A DNA stretch of 64,000 nucleotides from Pomacea canaliculata (GCF_003073045.1 NC_037592.1:6003924-6067923), one strand, 5' to 3'. Positions 12,180 to 25,039 are shown, counted from the first letter of the stretch. Notes: generated from the sequence alone by a model not told the origin. Numbers and translations are program-made.

Positions 12180-13620
12180 CAAAATATACATACATTCACA
12201 TGCATTACTATATATCTTATATGCAATCTCCCTCACATACACACACACATTCACTGGTCAGTTTGTAACAGTTAATACATTAAAAGCTAATTTTTTGCCT
12301 CACTCACTTGTTCTTTCCTTCTTCTAGCCCTTTAATGCAAATCGCATCACTGTATGTGTAATCAAATAAATCAAAGTATATAAACACATGTAAACAAACA
12401 AAAAGTTTTGGAGGGGATGTTTCTGCCCCTCTATTTCATTCTTACCTAACACATATATATACACATACATTCTTACTTATATCTGCATACATATATAAAA
12501 TCCCCCCTTACACACATACTCGCTGATGCTTATATATACACAAGCCACATGCACACACACATATATATAAACTCCCCCCCCCCGACACACACACCTACTC
12601 ATATCAGTATATATATATAAAATCTCCCTCACACACGCACACACATCTGCTTATGCATACATGTGTAACCCCCACCCATCCACACACACAGCCTTATATC
12701 TGCTTTATACATATATGTAACCACCCCCCACGCACATACACTCATCTCTGCCTTTATATATATATACATGTAACCTACCTTACACACATACTCACATCTG
12801 CACATATATATTTATCTAATACCTCCTGACACATACACACACCTACTTACTCATATGTGCATATATATATTTAAAAATAATACTCTTACACACAGTCTCA
12901 TACCTGCTTATGTATATATACACAAACATACACATGCACACGTCTGCTTATATATATATCCCCGGAATCCCCCCATCTGCATATACATAAAATATCCCCC
13001 AAAACACTCCCCCTACTCACTTATATTTGCATATATAAATATAATTCCCCTCCACTCATGCACACTTGTATCTGCTTATGAATACAAATTTCACCCCCCA
13101 CCACCACCACACACAGCCTCATATCTGCTTATATGTATATACCACCAACACACACCTACTCACTCATATATGTATATATAATCCAACTACACACACACAC
13201 ACAAACAGCCTCATATTTGCTTATTTATAACTTCTCCCCCCTCCGGTACACACAGTCTTATATCTGCTTTTATATATATGTAATCCCCCCCACATATATC
13301 TGTATATATAAAATACCCCCTGACACACACACACCCTTACTCACTCATATTTGCATGTATAATATAAAATCCCCCTCCCTCATGCACACTTGTATCTTCT
13401 TATATACACATGTACTCCCACCACCACCCAACACACTCATATCCATATATATTTAATACCCCCCAACACACACATCTCTACTTATATATGTAAATCTCCC
13501 CACATACATATATTTGCTTATAGATATACTACCCACATCCACACACGCATATACTCATATTTACTTATGTATATATATGTAAACCTCCCACCTCCACACA
13601 CATATACATATTCTCTTATT
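12180..13620 (+). repeat. CA/TA/C-rich irregular tandem array
   Basis: Repeated blocks of roughly 60-75 bases alternate (CA)n, runs of C, TATATATA and ctcatatctgcttatatata-like words. The copies differ by indels, so several spurious His/Thr/Tyr-rich frames arise. This is a degenerate minisatellite inside the insertion. Confidence 0.8.
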
Positions 13621-13985
13621 TCTTCTAGTTTACCGTCCTAGGTAAACAAACTTAGCTCATCTAATAAGGGTCTGTTTATTGTTGATGTCAGTAAAGAATG
13701 GAACTTTTAGGCATTGAGATTGTGAGTAAATTAAAGTGATAAATTATTTCTACATTGGTCAGCAAATTTTTGTAGAGTTGAATAGATAATGAAATTACAA
13801 AGTATTTAGAGCCTTTCATTTCTAGGGTTTCATTTTGTCTACATGTTTCTTGTTACATGTTTTGTACTGTAGGTTTGTTTTGCAATACTTCACGTGTGGG
13901 TGCATTCAACAAAACATTTACAAGCGCCTTACAATTTAAATTCAAGTATAATATTATGTCTAAATTTACTTTATTTTCCATTGGA

Positions 13986-14231
13986 CAGTGGCGTAGGAAC
14001 CAGGGGGGCAGCGGGGGCAGCCACCCCCCACAAGGAAAATACAGGGGGGCAGGAATATCCTTTTGCCCCCCAAATATTTGAGACGTAATTCCTCACAAAG
14101 AGCAAAGAACAGAAGAAAGGTAGGGGAACGTAGAGAGGAGACGGTCATCACCGTGCGAGTGCGAACGCCGTTCACTGTCAGCAGGGAGTTTGCCCCCCCC
14201 CCCCAACGCCGAACATCTTCCTACGCCACTG
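13986..14231. mobile_element. hAT-like MITE, 246 bp
   Basis: Starts CAGTGGCGTAGGAA and ends TTCCTACGCCACTG, a 14-bp inverted repeat of the CAGTG type common in hAT elements. The interior is rich in runs of G and C and has no transposase. The flanking octamers (ccattgga, cattactg) match only partly, so the target duplication is decayed. Confidence 0.75.
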
Positions 14232-14289
14232 CATTACTGATCATTACCCATAATTTGTCACCAAGAGGCTAGCCGGGTGGGAGTACGGA

Positions 14290-14415
14290 AAAGAAGGTAA
14301 AAAAAAAATAAAAAAAAAAGGTGTGTTGGGGACGGGATCTGATCTCACGGCTACCGACAACTTATAACTTCAAAGAAAGTCCTTTCCTTGTTGTCCTAAC
14401 GATGGCGCCGTCAAA
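14290..14415 (-). mobile_element. tRNA-derived SINE relic
   Basis: On the minus strand GGCGCCATCGTTAGGAC resembles a tRNA 5' half and GATCAGATCCCG resembles a B box, followed by a T-rich tail. It has decayed well beyond a functional tRNA. Confidence 0.35.
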
Positions 14416-14479
14416 TATACTCGGTTTAGAAAAAATCCCGAGACTAAGCTAAACATTTGTGTTTGTCTCGCCTACTGGT

Positions 14480-16540
14480 TGCTAAAGAAAGGAAAGGGTG
14501 CTGTACTTTGAAACATTGTCTGACGGGAAAACAGTTCCAGTCTTGACCCTGGCAGTTCCCCTTCTTCTCAGATTTTATCTCATCGAATGTCTCGCTTCAA
14601 CAAAGGCTTCATGACCAGCCGGCCAATTTCCGGTAAGTGGATTATGAAACTGCTATCTTAGGAAATAACGATGATGATACATTAAGTGGGCTAACTGTGA
14701 GTGGTTTACTGGCTCTAGGCTCCTAGAAGAGCTTTTTCTTGTCACTGGGCCAAGCGAACGTGGAACTGAGAGCTGCTATGAAGTAGTAACCACAAGGCTT
14801 TATATCAGTTTCATAAGGCTTGATGTAATTTATATCAGCTGCAGGTAATTCTTTTCCGAACTGAAAAGGACAAAATGAATGTCTCTGCCCTGTGACTTAT
14901 ATGTCCTGCATGTCTCCTTTACAAACATTTGACTGCAAAGGTTCGACAGCCACAAACAAATCGCAAACGTCTCACTTTCGAAGAGGAGAACCATCTGTGA
15001 TATCATTTGTTTTAAATCGGAGAGGGAATCAACACCACGATGCCCAAACAACAAGGAAAGTGGAGAAGAGAAGACCGAAGAAGAGGAAAGATACAGGGAG
15101 GAGGATACATGGAAAGTGTGGACAGCGCTGGTGTGATTAACTCCCCATGGGGCTTTGAGGAACTGTGAAAAATGGACAGAACTGGTGGCGAGGTCACCGT
15201 TGGTCAACGAGCATGAAAGCTGGGGGTCACATGACAGTGATTTGTCACTGGCCACCTTACAAACTCAGCTTCATCTCCATGTTCCGGTGAGATGGTCGAG
15301 GAACTCGGGAAAATGTGCTTCTGGGGAAGAGATGGAGATGAGAAATGATGTTACAAAACCAGATGCGTAGGTAGAAATAGTAGGTTGCCATGAGAACGCT
15401 GCGGTAGGTAGAAGTGGTATTCGAATATTAACGTCTCTGTGGTAGGCCTGTAAGTCCAGATGTAACTGTGCTTTCAACATGATCATAGACTTACAAAATG
15501 GTGGAAGCAGCACACACACACACACACAAACCCACTTATCTTTTTAGTCTTCTTTGTCCTCCTAGTGCCGCAACCATACCACCCCAGCGGATCCGGTTCT
15601 GGGCCGAGGATCGATCTCCTGGTCTGTCTCCGAACCCTGCGTTTCATCTGTGGGTTTAAGTCCAGAACTTGTCTCGTTAAACTCGGTGTCAAATTGCAAT
15701 AAAATCAAATTGTCAACCGTACACTGCAGTCTATGCAAAAACTTATTAAATACATTTTTTACTGAAACAAGGATATCGGCCGGCAGCTCTTCCTTGCGAT
15801 GTAAGTGTAGAAGCAGGACTGAAGTATCGTTGGAAGTCAGAGAAACATTGCAGTGTACTGCTGACGTCAAGCAATGTCTGTAAGACACAATAACAAACAC
15901 GTTAATGCTTTGTACAAAGCCAGGATAGTGTGTTTTCACGAGCAAACCTTCGATGTCGCAGTTGAAGATGTGAAATATTTTCACGGGTGAGTCCCGTGCT
16001 GTCCTGGTGACCGTTAGCACGGACACCTCGTGTCGCGGCCTAGTGTCGCGTAGTCACTGGGTCAGTGAAACTTATTCTCTCCCTTGTCTTGCTTGTGTCT
16101 TGCCGTCCACACAAAGTCCTCGACATTATGGGATAGCAATTGTCATGAACTGTGGAGGGCCGGGCCATCTTGTCACTTATTTCTTGTTGGTGTTCTTTGT
16201 AGGGTACTGTTGTCCGTTTTCGATGTCCTCCATTGACTGGGCAGGCAACTCTGACCACGCGTACAATGATGTCTGGAGGGGAGAGGATCGGGTAGGTTGT
16301 TGCCGTCTGTCACTCCGATCTTGTTCACTCCATTGAGTATGACGTGTGTGTTCCTGGCAGTTGGAGGTACCTAGGGAGACAGTAGCAGAGTGTTTGTGGT
16401 CCGTCGTGCACTAGTCATCTTCGTTAACAGCAGCCTCGTTGTCGATGACGTCACCGGTTCTGAGGCGTGTGCGTCTCGGTTCAGCGGATATGTTCATTGT
16501 TGTAAACGGCGAACTTGACTTCTTCACGAACTTTAGACAC
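14480..16540. other. Interior of the insertion with hypothetical ORFs
   Basis: This GC-richer stretch lies between the SINE relic and the satellite. It holds several overlapping frames on both strands; the best is listed at 15562-16026. I cannot build a splice chain and find no transposase. Confidence 0.3.
15562..16026 (-). CDS. Hypothetical ORF inside the insertion
   Basis: A 154-codon minus-strand frame with a mixed, protein-like composition, four cysteines, and NVS and NDTS sequons. A good internal acceptor (tgtcttacag) lies within it, so the real exon may begin about a third of the way in. No family is recognised; a CUB-like reading (C-x-I-E-G then YPGF) was considered but is weak. It could be cargo of the insertion, an older gene fragment or chance. 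Confidence 0.25.
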   Translation of the reverse strand: MSVLTVTRTARDSPVKIFHIFNCDIEGLLVKTHYPGFVQSINVFVIVSYRHCLTSAVHCNVSLTSNDTSVLLLHLHRKEELPADILVSVKNVFNKFLHRLQCTVDNLILLQFDTEFNETSSGLKPTDETQGSETDQEIDPRPRTGSAGVVWLRH

Positions 16541-16542
16541 GT

Positions 16543-16630
16543 TAGTTGGCAACGGCGGTATAGCCTGGTGGCTACCGACAAGGTCTGAAGACTGAAAGGT
16601 GGTGTGTTCAAATCCGACAGTGACAAATCA
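16543..16630 (+). mobile_element. tRNA-like SINE head at the start of the satellite
   Basis: TATAGCCTGGTGGCTACCG resembles an A box, and GTGTGTTCAAATCCGACAG contains a good B box (GTTCAAATC). The body runs directly into the GTGA tract through aatcaagtgagtg. This looks like a tRNA-derived SINE whose short tail repeat has expanded into the neighbouring satellite. Confidence 0.55.
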
Positions 16631-19350
16631 AGTGAGTGAGTGAGTGAGTGAGTGAGTGAGTGAGTGAGTGAGTGAGTGAGTGAGTGAGTGAGTGAGTGAG
16701 TGAGTGAGTGAGTGAGTGAGTGAGTGAGTGAGTGAGTGAGTGAGTGAGTGAGTGAGTGAGTGAGTGAGTGAGTGAGTGAGTGAGTGAGTGAGTGAGTGAG
16801 TGAGTGAGTGAGTGAGTGAGTGAGTGAGTGAGTGAGTGAGTGAGTGAGTGAGTGAGTGAGTGAGTGAGTGAGTGAGTGAGTGAGTGAGTGAGTGAGTGAG
16901 TGAGTGAGTGAGTGAGTGAGTGAGTGAGTGAGTGAGTGAGTGAGTGAGTGAGTGAGTGAGTGAGTGAGTGAGTGAGTGAGTGAGTGAGTGAGTGAGTGAG
17001 TGAGTGAGTGAGTGAGTGAGTGAGTGAGTGAGTGAGTGAGTGAGTGAGTGAGTGAGTGAGTGAGTGAGTGAGTGAGTGAGTGAGTGAGTGAGTGATGTGA
17101 GTGAGTGAGTGAGTGAGTGAGTGAGTGAGTGAGTGAGTGAGTGAGTGAGTGAGTGAGTGAGTGAGTGAGTGAGTGAGTGAGTGAGTGAGTGAGTGAGTGA
17201 GTGAGTGAGTGAGTGAGTGAGTGAGTGAGTGAGTGAGTGAGTGAGTGAGTGAGTGAGTGAGTGAGTGAGTGAGTGAGTGAGTGAGTGAGTGAGTGAGTGA
17301 GTGAGTGAGTGAGTGAGTGAGTGAGTGAGTGAGTGAGTGAGTGAGTGAGTGAGTGAGTGATGAGTGAGTGAGTGAGTGAGTGAGTGAGTGAGTGAGTGAG
17401 TGAGTGAGTGAGTGAGTGAGTGAGTGAGTGAGTGAGTGAGTGAGTGAGTGAGTGAGTGAGTGAGTGAGTGAGTGAGTGAGTGAGTGAGTGAGTGAGTGAG
17501 TGAGTGAGTGAGTGAGTGAGTGAGTGAGTGAGTGAGTGAGTGAGTGAGTGAGTGAGTGAGTGAGTGAGTGAGTGAGTGAGTGAGTGAGTGAGTGAGTGAG
17601 TGAGTGAGTGAGTGAGTGAGTGAGTGAGTGAGGTGAGTGAGTGAGTGAGTGAGTGAGTGAGTGAGTGAGTGAGTGAGTGAGTGAGTGAGTGAGTGAGTGA
17701 GTGAGTGAGTGAGTGAGTGAGTGAGTGAGTGAGTGAGTGAGTGAGTGAGTGAGTGAGTGAGTGAGTGAGTGAGTGAGTGAGTGAGTGAGTGAGTGAGTGA
17801 GTGAGTGAGTGAGTGAGTGAGTGAGTGAGTGAGTGAGTGAGTGAGTGAGTGAGTGAGTGAGTGAGTGAGTGAGTGAGTGAGTGAGTGAGTGAGTGAGTGA
17901 GTGAGTGAGTGAGTGAGTGAGTGAGTGAGTGAGTGAGTGAGTGAGTGAGTGAGTGAGTGAGTGAGTGAGTGAGTGAGTGAGTGAGTGAGTGAGTGAGTGA
18001 GTGAGTGAGTGAGTGAGTGAGTGAGTGAGTGAGTGAGTGAGTGAGTGAGTGAGTGAGTGAGTGAGTGAGTGAGTGAGTGAGTGAGTGAGTGAGTGAGTGA
18101 GTGAGTGAGTGAGTGAGTGATGTGAGTGAGTGAGTGAGTGAGTGAGTGAGTGAGTGAGTGAGTGAGTGAGTGAGTGAGTGAGTGAGTGAGTGAGTGAGTG
18201 AGTGAGTGAGTGAGTGAGTGAGTGAGTGAGTGAGTGAGTGAGTGAGTGAGTGAGTGAGTGAGTGAGTGAGTGAGTGAGTGAGTGAGTGAGTGAGTGAGTG
18301 AGTGAGTGAGTGAGTGAGTGAGTGAGTGAGTGAGTGAGTGAGTGAGTGAGTGAGTGAGTGAGTGAGTGAGTGAGTGAGTGAGTGAGTGAGTGAGTGAGTG
18401 AGTGAGTGAGTGAGTGAGTGAGTGAGTGAGTGAGTGAGTGAGTGAGTGAGTGAGTGAGTGAGTGAGGAGTGAGTGAGTGAGTGAGTGAGTGAGTGAGTGA
18501 GTGAGTGAGTGAGTGAGTGAGTGAGTGAGTGAGTGGCGTGAGTGAGTGAGTGAGTGAGTGAGTGAGTGAGTGAGTGAGTGAGTGAGTGAGTGAGTGAGTG
18601 AGTGAGTGAGTGAGTGAGTGAGTGAGTGAGTGAGTGAGTGAGTGAGTGAGTGGTGAGTGAGTGAGTGAGTGAGTGAGTGAGTGAGTGAGTGAGTGAGTGA
18701 GTGAGTGAGTGAGTGAGTGAGTGAGTGAGTGAGTGAGTGAGTGAGTGAGTGAGTGAGTGAGTGAGTGAGTGAGTGAGTGAGTGAGTGAGTGAGTGAGTGA
18801 GTGAGTGAGTGAGTGAGTGAGTGAGTGAGTGAGTGAGTGAGTGAGTGAGTGAGTGAGTGAGTGAGTGAGTGAGTGAGTGAGTGAGTGAGTGAGTGAGTGA
18901 GTGAGTGAGTGAGTGAGTGAGTGAGTGAGTGTGAGTGAGTGAGTGAGTGAGTGAGTGAGTGAGTGAGTGAGTGAGTGAGTGAGTGAGTGAGTGAGTGAGT
19001 GAGTGAGTGAGTGAGTGAGTGAGTGAGTGAGTGAGTGATGGTGAGTGAGTGAGTGAGTGAGTGAGTGAGTGAGTGAGTGAGTGAGTGAGTGAGTGAGTGA
19101 GTGAGTGAGTGAGTGAGTGAGTGAGTGAGTGAGTGATGAGTGAGTGAGTGAGTGAGGAGGTGAGTGAGTGAGTGAGTGTGAGTGAGTGAGTGATGTGAGT
19201 GAGTGAGTGAGTGAGTGAGTGAGTGAGTGAGTGAAGTGAGTGAGTGAGTGATGAGTGAAGTGAGTGAGTGAGTGAGTGAGTGAGTGAGTGAGTGAGTGAA
19301 CTGAGTGTGAGTGAGTGAGTGAGTGAGTGAGTGAGTGAGTGAGTGAGTGA
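16631..19350 (+). repeat. Pure (GTGA)n satellite, 2.7 kb
   Basis: About 680 tandem GTGA units, broken only by roughly fifteen single-unit slips or indels. On the minus strand three frames stay open, giving very long Thr-His-Ser-Leu repeats. These are by-products of a 4-bp unit with no stop codon in that orientation, not proteins. Confidence 0.95.
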
Positions 19351-21525
19351 CATTGAGTTCACTCACTTCTTAGTGAGTGAGTGAGTGAGTGACATTACTA
19401 GTCACTTTCTTAGTGAGTGAGTGAGTGAGTGAGTGAGTGAGTGAGTGATGGCTACCGACAAGGTCTGAAGACTGAAAGGTGGTGTGTTCAAATCCGACAG
19501 TGACAAATCAAGTGAGTGAGTGAGTGAGTGAGTGAGTGAGTGAGTGAGTGAGTGAGTGAGTGACATTACTAGTCACTTTCTTAGTGAGTGAGTGAGTGAG
19601 TGACATTACTAGTCACTTTCTTAGTGAGTGAGTGAGTGAGTGAGTGAGTGAGTGAGTGAGTGATGGCTACCGACAAGGTCTGAAGACTGAAAGGTGGTGT
19701 GTTCAAATCCGACAGTGACAAATCAAGTGAGTGAGTGAGTGAGTGAGTGAGTGAGTGAGTGAGTGAGTGACATTACTAGTCACTTTCTTAGTGAGTGAGT
19801 GAGTGAGTGACATTACTAGTCACTTTCTTAGTGAGTGAGTGAGTGAGTGAGTGAGTGAGTGAGTGATGGCTACCGACAAGGTCTGAAGACTGAAAGGTGG
19901 TGTGTTCAAATCCGACAGTGACAAATCAAGTGAGTGAGTGAGTGAGTGAGTGAGTGAGTGAGTGAGTGAGTGACATTACTAGTCACTTTCTTAGTGAGTG
20001 AGTGAGTGAGTGACATTACTAGTCACTTTCTTAGTGAGTGAGTGAGTGAGTGAGTGAGTGAGTGAGTGATGGCTACCGACAAGGTCTGAAGACTGAAAGG
20101 TGGTGTGTTCAAATCCGACAGTGACAAATCAAGTGAGTGAGTGAGTGAGTGAGTGAGTGAGTGAGTGAGTGAGTGACATTACTAGTCACTTTCTTAGTGA
20201 GTGAGTGAGTGAGTGACATTACTAGTCACTTTCTTAGTGAGTGAGTGAGTGAGTGAGTGAGTGAGTGAGTGATGGCTACCGACAAGGTCTGAAGACTGAA
20301 AGGTGGTGTGTTCAAATCCGACAGTGACAAATCAAGTGAGTGAGTGAGTGAGTGAGTGAGTGAGTGAGTGAGTGAGTGAGTGACATTACTAGTCACTTTC
20401 TTAGTGAGTGAGTGAGTGAGTGACATTACTAGTCACTTTCTTAGTGAGTGAGTGAGTGAGTGAGTGAGTGAGTGAGTGATGGCTACCGACAAGGTCTGAA
20501 GACTGAAAGGTGGTGTGTTTCAAATCCGACAGTGACAAATCAAGTGAGTGAGTGAGTGAGTGAGTGAGTGAGTGAGTGAGTGAGTGAGTGAGTGACATTA
20601 CTAGTCACTTTCTTAGTGAGTGAGTGAGTGAGTGAGTGACATTACTAGTCACTTTCTTAGTGAGTGAGTGAGTGAGTGAGTGAGTGAGTGAGTGAGTGAT
20701 GGCTACCGACAAGGTCTGAAGACTGAAAGGTGGTGTGTTCAAATCCGACAGTGACAAATCAAGTGAGTGAGTGAGTGAGTGAGTGAGTGAGTGAGTGAGT
20801 GAGTGAGTGACATTACTAGTCACTTTCTTAGTGAGTGAGTGAGTGAGTGACATTACTAGTCACTTTCTTAGTGAGTGAGTGAGTGAGTGAGTGAGTGAGT
20901 GAGTGATGGCTACCGACAAGGTCTGAAGACTGAAAGGTGGTGTGTTCAAATCCGACAGTGACAAATCAAGTGAGTGAGTGAGTGAGTGAGTGAGTGAGTG
21001 AGTGAGTGAGTGAGTGAGTGAGTGACATTACTAGTCACTTTCTTAGTGAGTGAGTGAGTGAGTGACATTACTAGTCACTTTCTTAGTGAGTGAGTGAGTG
21101 AGTGAGTGAGTGAGTGAGTGATGGCTACCGACAAGGTCTGAAGACTGAAAGGTGGTGTGTTCAAATCCGACAGTGACAAATCAAGTGAGTGAGTGAGTGA
21201 GTGAGTGAGTGAGTGAGTGAGTGAGTGACATTACTAGTCACTTTCTTAGTGAGTGAGTGAGTGAGTGACATTACTAGTCACTTTCTTAGTGAGTGAGTGA
21301 GTGAGTGAGTGAGTGAGTGAGTGATGGCTACCGACAAGTCTGAAGACTGAAAGGTGGTGTGTTCAATCCGACAGTGACAAATCAAGTGAGTGAGTGAGTG
21401 AGTGAGTGAGTGAGTGAGTGAGTGAGTGAGTGACATTACTAGTCACTTTCTTAGTGAGTGAGTGAGTGAGTGACATTACTAGTCACTTTCTTAGTGAGTG
21501 AGTGAGTGAGTGAGTGAGTGACATT
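19351..21525 (+). repeat. 203-220-bp higher-order repeat, ten SINE-bearing units
   Basis: The tRNA-like segment beginning ggctaccgacaagg recurs at 19450, 19665, 19868, 20071, 20274, 20481, 20701, 20908, 21123 and 21326. Each is followed by a GTGA tract and two copies of CATTACTAGTCACTTTCTTA separated by GTGA tracts. The repeats are nearly identical, so expansion is recent. All but the founding head at 16543 lack the first bases of the A box. Confidence 0.95.
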
Positions 21526-24500
21526 ACTAGTCACTGACAAATTCTTAGTGAGTGAGTGAGTGAGTGAGTGAGTGAGTGAGTGAGTGACATTACTAGTCAC
21601 TTCTTAGTGAGTGAGTGAGTGAGTGAGTGAGTGACATTACTAGTCACTTTCTTAGTGAGTGAGTGAGTGAGTGAGTGAGTGAGTGAGTGAGTGAGTGAGT
21701 GAGTGAGTGAATTACTAGTCACTTTTCTTAGTGAGTGAGTGAGTGAGTGAGTGAGTGATGACATTACTAGTCACTTTCTTAGTGAGTGAGTGAGTGAGTG
21801 AGTGAGTGACATTACTAGTCACTTTCTTAGTGAGTGAGTGAGTGAGTGAGTGAGTGAGTGACATTACTAGTCACTTTCTTAGTGAGTGAGTGAGTGAGTG
21901 AGTGAGTGAGTGAGTGAGTGACATTACTAGTCACTTTCTTAGTGAGTGAGTGAGTGAGTGAGTGAGTGACATTACTAGTCACTTTCTTGAGTGAGTGAGT
22001 GAGTGAGTGAGTGAGTGAGTGACATTACTAGTCACTTTCTTAGTGAGTGAGTGAGTGAGTGAGTGAGTGACATTACTAGTCACTTTCTTAGTGAGTGAGT
22101 GAGTGAGTGATGTGAGTGACATTACTAGTCACTTTCTTAGTGAGTGAGTGAGTGAGTGAGTGAGTGAGTGACATTACTAGTCACTTTCTTAGTGAGTGAG
22201 TGAGTGAGTGAGTGAGTGAGTGACATTACTAGTCACTTTCTTAGTGAGTGAGTGAGTGAGTGAGTGAGTGAGTGACATTACTAGTCACTTTCTTAGTGAG
22301 TGAGTGAGTGAGTGAGTGAGTGACATTACTAGTCACTTTCTTAGTGAGTGAGTGAGTGAGTGAGTGAGTGACATTACTAGTCACTTTCTTAGTGAGTGAG
22401 TGAGTGAGTGAGTGAGTGAGTGAGTGACATTACTAGTCACTTTCTTAGTGAGTGAGTGAGTGAGTGAGTGAGTGACATTACTAGTCACTTTCTTAGTGAG
22501 TGAGTGAGTGAGTGAGTGAGTGAGAGTGACATTACTTAGTCACTTCTTAGTGAGTGAGTGAGTGAGAGTGAGTGAGTGAGTGTCATTACTAGTCACTTTC
22601 TTAGTGAGTGAGTGAGTGAGTGAGTGAGTGAGTGACATTACTAGTCACTTTCTTAGTGAGTGAGTGAGTGAGTGAGTGAGTGACATTACTAGTCACTTTC
22701 TTAGTGAGTGAGAGTGAGTGAGTGAGTGAGTGACATTACTAGTCACTTTCTTAGTGAGTGAGTGAGTGAGTGAGTGAGTGACATTACTAGTCACTTTCTT
22801 AGTGAGTGAGTGAGTGAGTGAGTGAGTGAGTGAGTGACATTACTAGTCACTTTCTTAGTGAGTGAGTGAGTGAGTGAGTGACATTACTAGTCACTTTCTT
22901 AGTGAGTGAGTGAGTGAGTGAGTGAGTGAGTGAGTGACATTACTAGTCACTTCTTAGTGAGTGAGTGAGTGAGTGAGTGAGTGAGTGACATTACTAGTCA
23001 CTTTCTTAGTGAGTGAGTGAGTGAGTGAGTGAGTGAACATTACTAGTCACTTTCTTAGTGAGTGAGTGAGTGAGTGAGTGAGTGAGTGACATTACTAGTC
23101 ACTTTCTTAGTGAGTGAGTGAGTGAGTGAGTGAGTGAGTGAGTGAGTGAGTGAGGACATTACTAGTCACTTCTTAGTGAGTGAGTGAGTGAGTGAGTGAG
23201 TGAGTGACATTACTAGTCACTTCTTAGTGAGTGAGTGAGTGAGTGAGTGAGTGAGTGAGTGACATTACTGTCAGTCACTTTCTTAGTGAGTGAGTGAGTG
23301 AGTGAGTGAGTGAGTGAGTGAGTGCATTACTAGTCACTTCATTAGTGAGTGAGTGAGTGAGTGAGTGAGTGAGTGAGTGACATTACTAGTCACTTTCTTA
23401 GTGAGTGAGTGAGTGAGTGAGTGAGTGAGTGATTGACATTACTAGTCACTTTCTTAGTGAGTGATGTGAGTGAGTGAGTGGTGAGTGACATTACTAGTCA
23501 CTTTCTTAGTGAGTGAGTGAGTGAGTGAGTGAAGTGACATTACTAGTCACTTTCTTAGTGAGTGAGTGAGTGAGTGAGTGAGTGAGTGACATTACTAGTC
23601 ACTTTCTTAGTGAGTGAGTGAGTGAGTGAGTGAGTGACATTACTAGTCACTTCTTAGTGAGTGAGTGAGTGAGTGAGTGAGTGAGTGACATTACTAGTCA
23701 CTTTCTTAGTGAGTGAGTGAGTGAGTGAGTGAGTGAGTGACATTACTAGTCACTTTCTTAGTGAGTGAGTGAGTGAGTGAGTGAGTGACCATTACTAGTC
23801 ACTTTTCTTAGTGAGTGAGTGAGTGAGTGAGTGAGTGACCGTGAGTGGAGTGACATTACTAGTCACTTTCTTAGTGAGTGAGTGAGTGAGTGAGTGAGTT
23901 GAGTGAGTGACATTACTAGTCACTTTCTTAGTGAGTGAGTGAGTGAGTGAGTGAGTGAGTGACATTACTAGTCACTTTCTTAGTGAGTGAGTGAGTGAGT
24001 GAGTGAGTGAGTGAGTGACATTACTAGTCACTTTCTTAGTGAGTGAGTGAGTGAGTGAGTGAGTGAGTGACATTACTAGTCACTTCTTAGTGAGTGAGTG
24101 AGTGAGTGTGAGTGAGTGACATTACTAGTCACTTTCTTAGTGAGTGAGTGAGGAGTGAGTGAGTGAGTGAGTGGTCACTTTCTTAGTGAGTGACATTACT
24201 AGTCACTTTCTTAGTGAGTGAGTGAGTGAGTGAGTGAGTGAGTGACACTAGTCACTTTCTTAGTGAGTGACATTACTAGTCACTTTCTTAGTGAGTGAGT
24301 GAGTGAGTGAGTGAGTGAGTGACATTACTAGTCACTTTCTTAGTCATTACTAGTCACTTTTCTTAGTGAGTGAGTGAGTGATGAGTGAGTGAGTGACATT
24401 ACTAGCTTACTAGTCACTTTCTTAGTGAGTGAATTACTAGTGTGAGTGAGTGAGTGAGAGTGAGTGAGCATTACTAGTCACTTTCTTACGTGAGTGAGTG

Positions 24501-25037
24501 AGTGAGTGACAGTGAGTCACTTCTTAGTGAGTGAGTGAGTGAGTGAGTGAGTGACATTACTTAGTCACTTTCTTAGTGAGTGAGTGAGTGAGTGAGTGAG
24601 TGACATTACTAGTCACTTTCTTAGTGAGTGAGTGAGTGACATTACTAGTCACTTTCTGAGTGAGAGTGAGTGAGTGAGTGAGTGAGTGACATTACTAGTG
24701 TGTGAGTGAGTGAGTGAGTGAGTGAGTGAGTGACATTACTAGTCACTTCTTAGTGAGTGAGAGAGTGAGTGAGTGAGTGAGTGACATTACTAGTCACTTT
24801 CTTAGTGAGTGAGTGAGTGAGTGAGTGAGTCATTACTAGTCACTAGTGAGTGATGAGTGAGTGAGTGATGTCATTACTAGTCACTTTCTTAGTGAAGTGA
24901 TGAGTGAGTGAGTGAGTGAGTGAGTGAGTGACATTACTAGTCACTTTCTTAGTGAGTGAGTGAGTGAGTGAGGTCCAATCCCTCAGTACTAGTCATTACT
25001 AGTCACTTTCTTAGTGAGTGAGTGAGTGAGTGAGTGA
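21526..25037 (+). repeat. Short-unit satellite, about 70 copies of a hairpin core
   Basis: Units of roughly 45-55 bp consist of CATTACTAGTCACTTTCTTA plus a GTGA tract of variable length. In each, AGTGAC and GTCACT flank the loop ATTACTA, so every unit can fold into a 6-bp hairpin. Degeneracy (lost T, broken GTGA) rises toward the right edge. Confidence 0.93.
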
Positions 25038-25039
25038 AA

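Noticed and set aside
16543..16630. A functional tRNA gene
   Set aside because: B box is good but the A box is poor, no acceptor stem can be paired, and the body continues into a repeat tail; it fits a SINE.
16411..19366. Minus-strand frames of 983 and 912 codons made of Thr-His-Ser-Leu repeats
   Set aside because: They are translations of a (GTGA)n satellite, whose reverse strand has no stop in any frame. The frame changes at each indel confirm there is no coding constraint.
21526..25037. CRISPR-like pattern of a 20-bp repeat with spacers
   Set aside because: The 'spacers' are GTGA simple repeats of variable length, the genome is eukaryotic and there are no cas genes.
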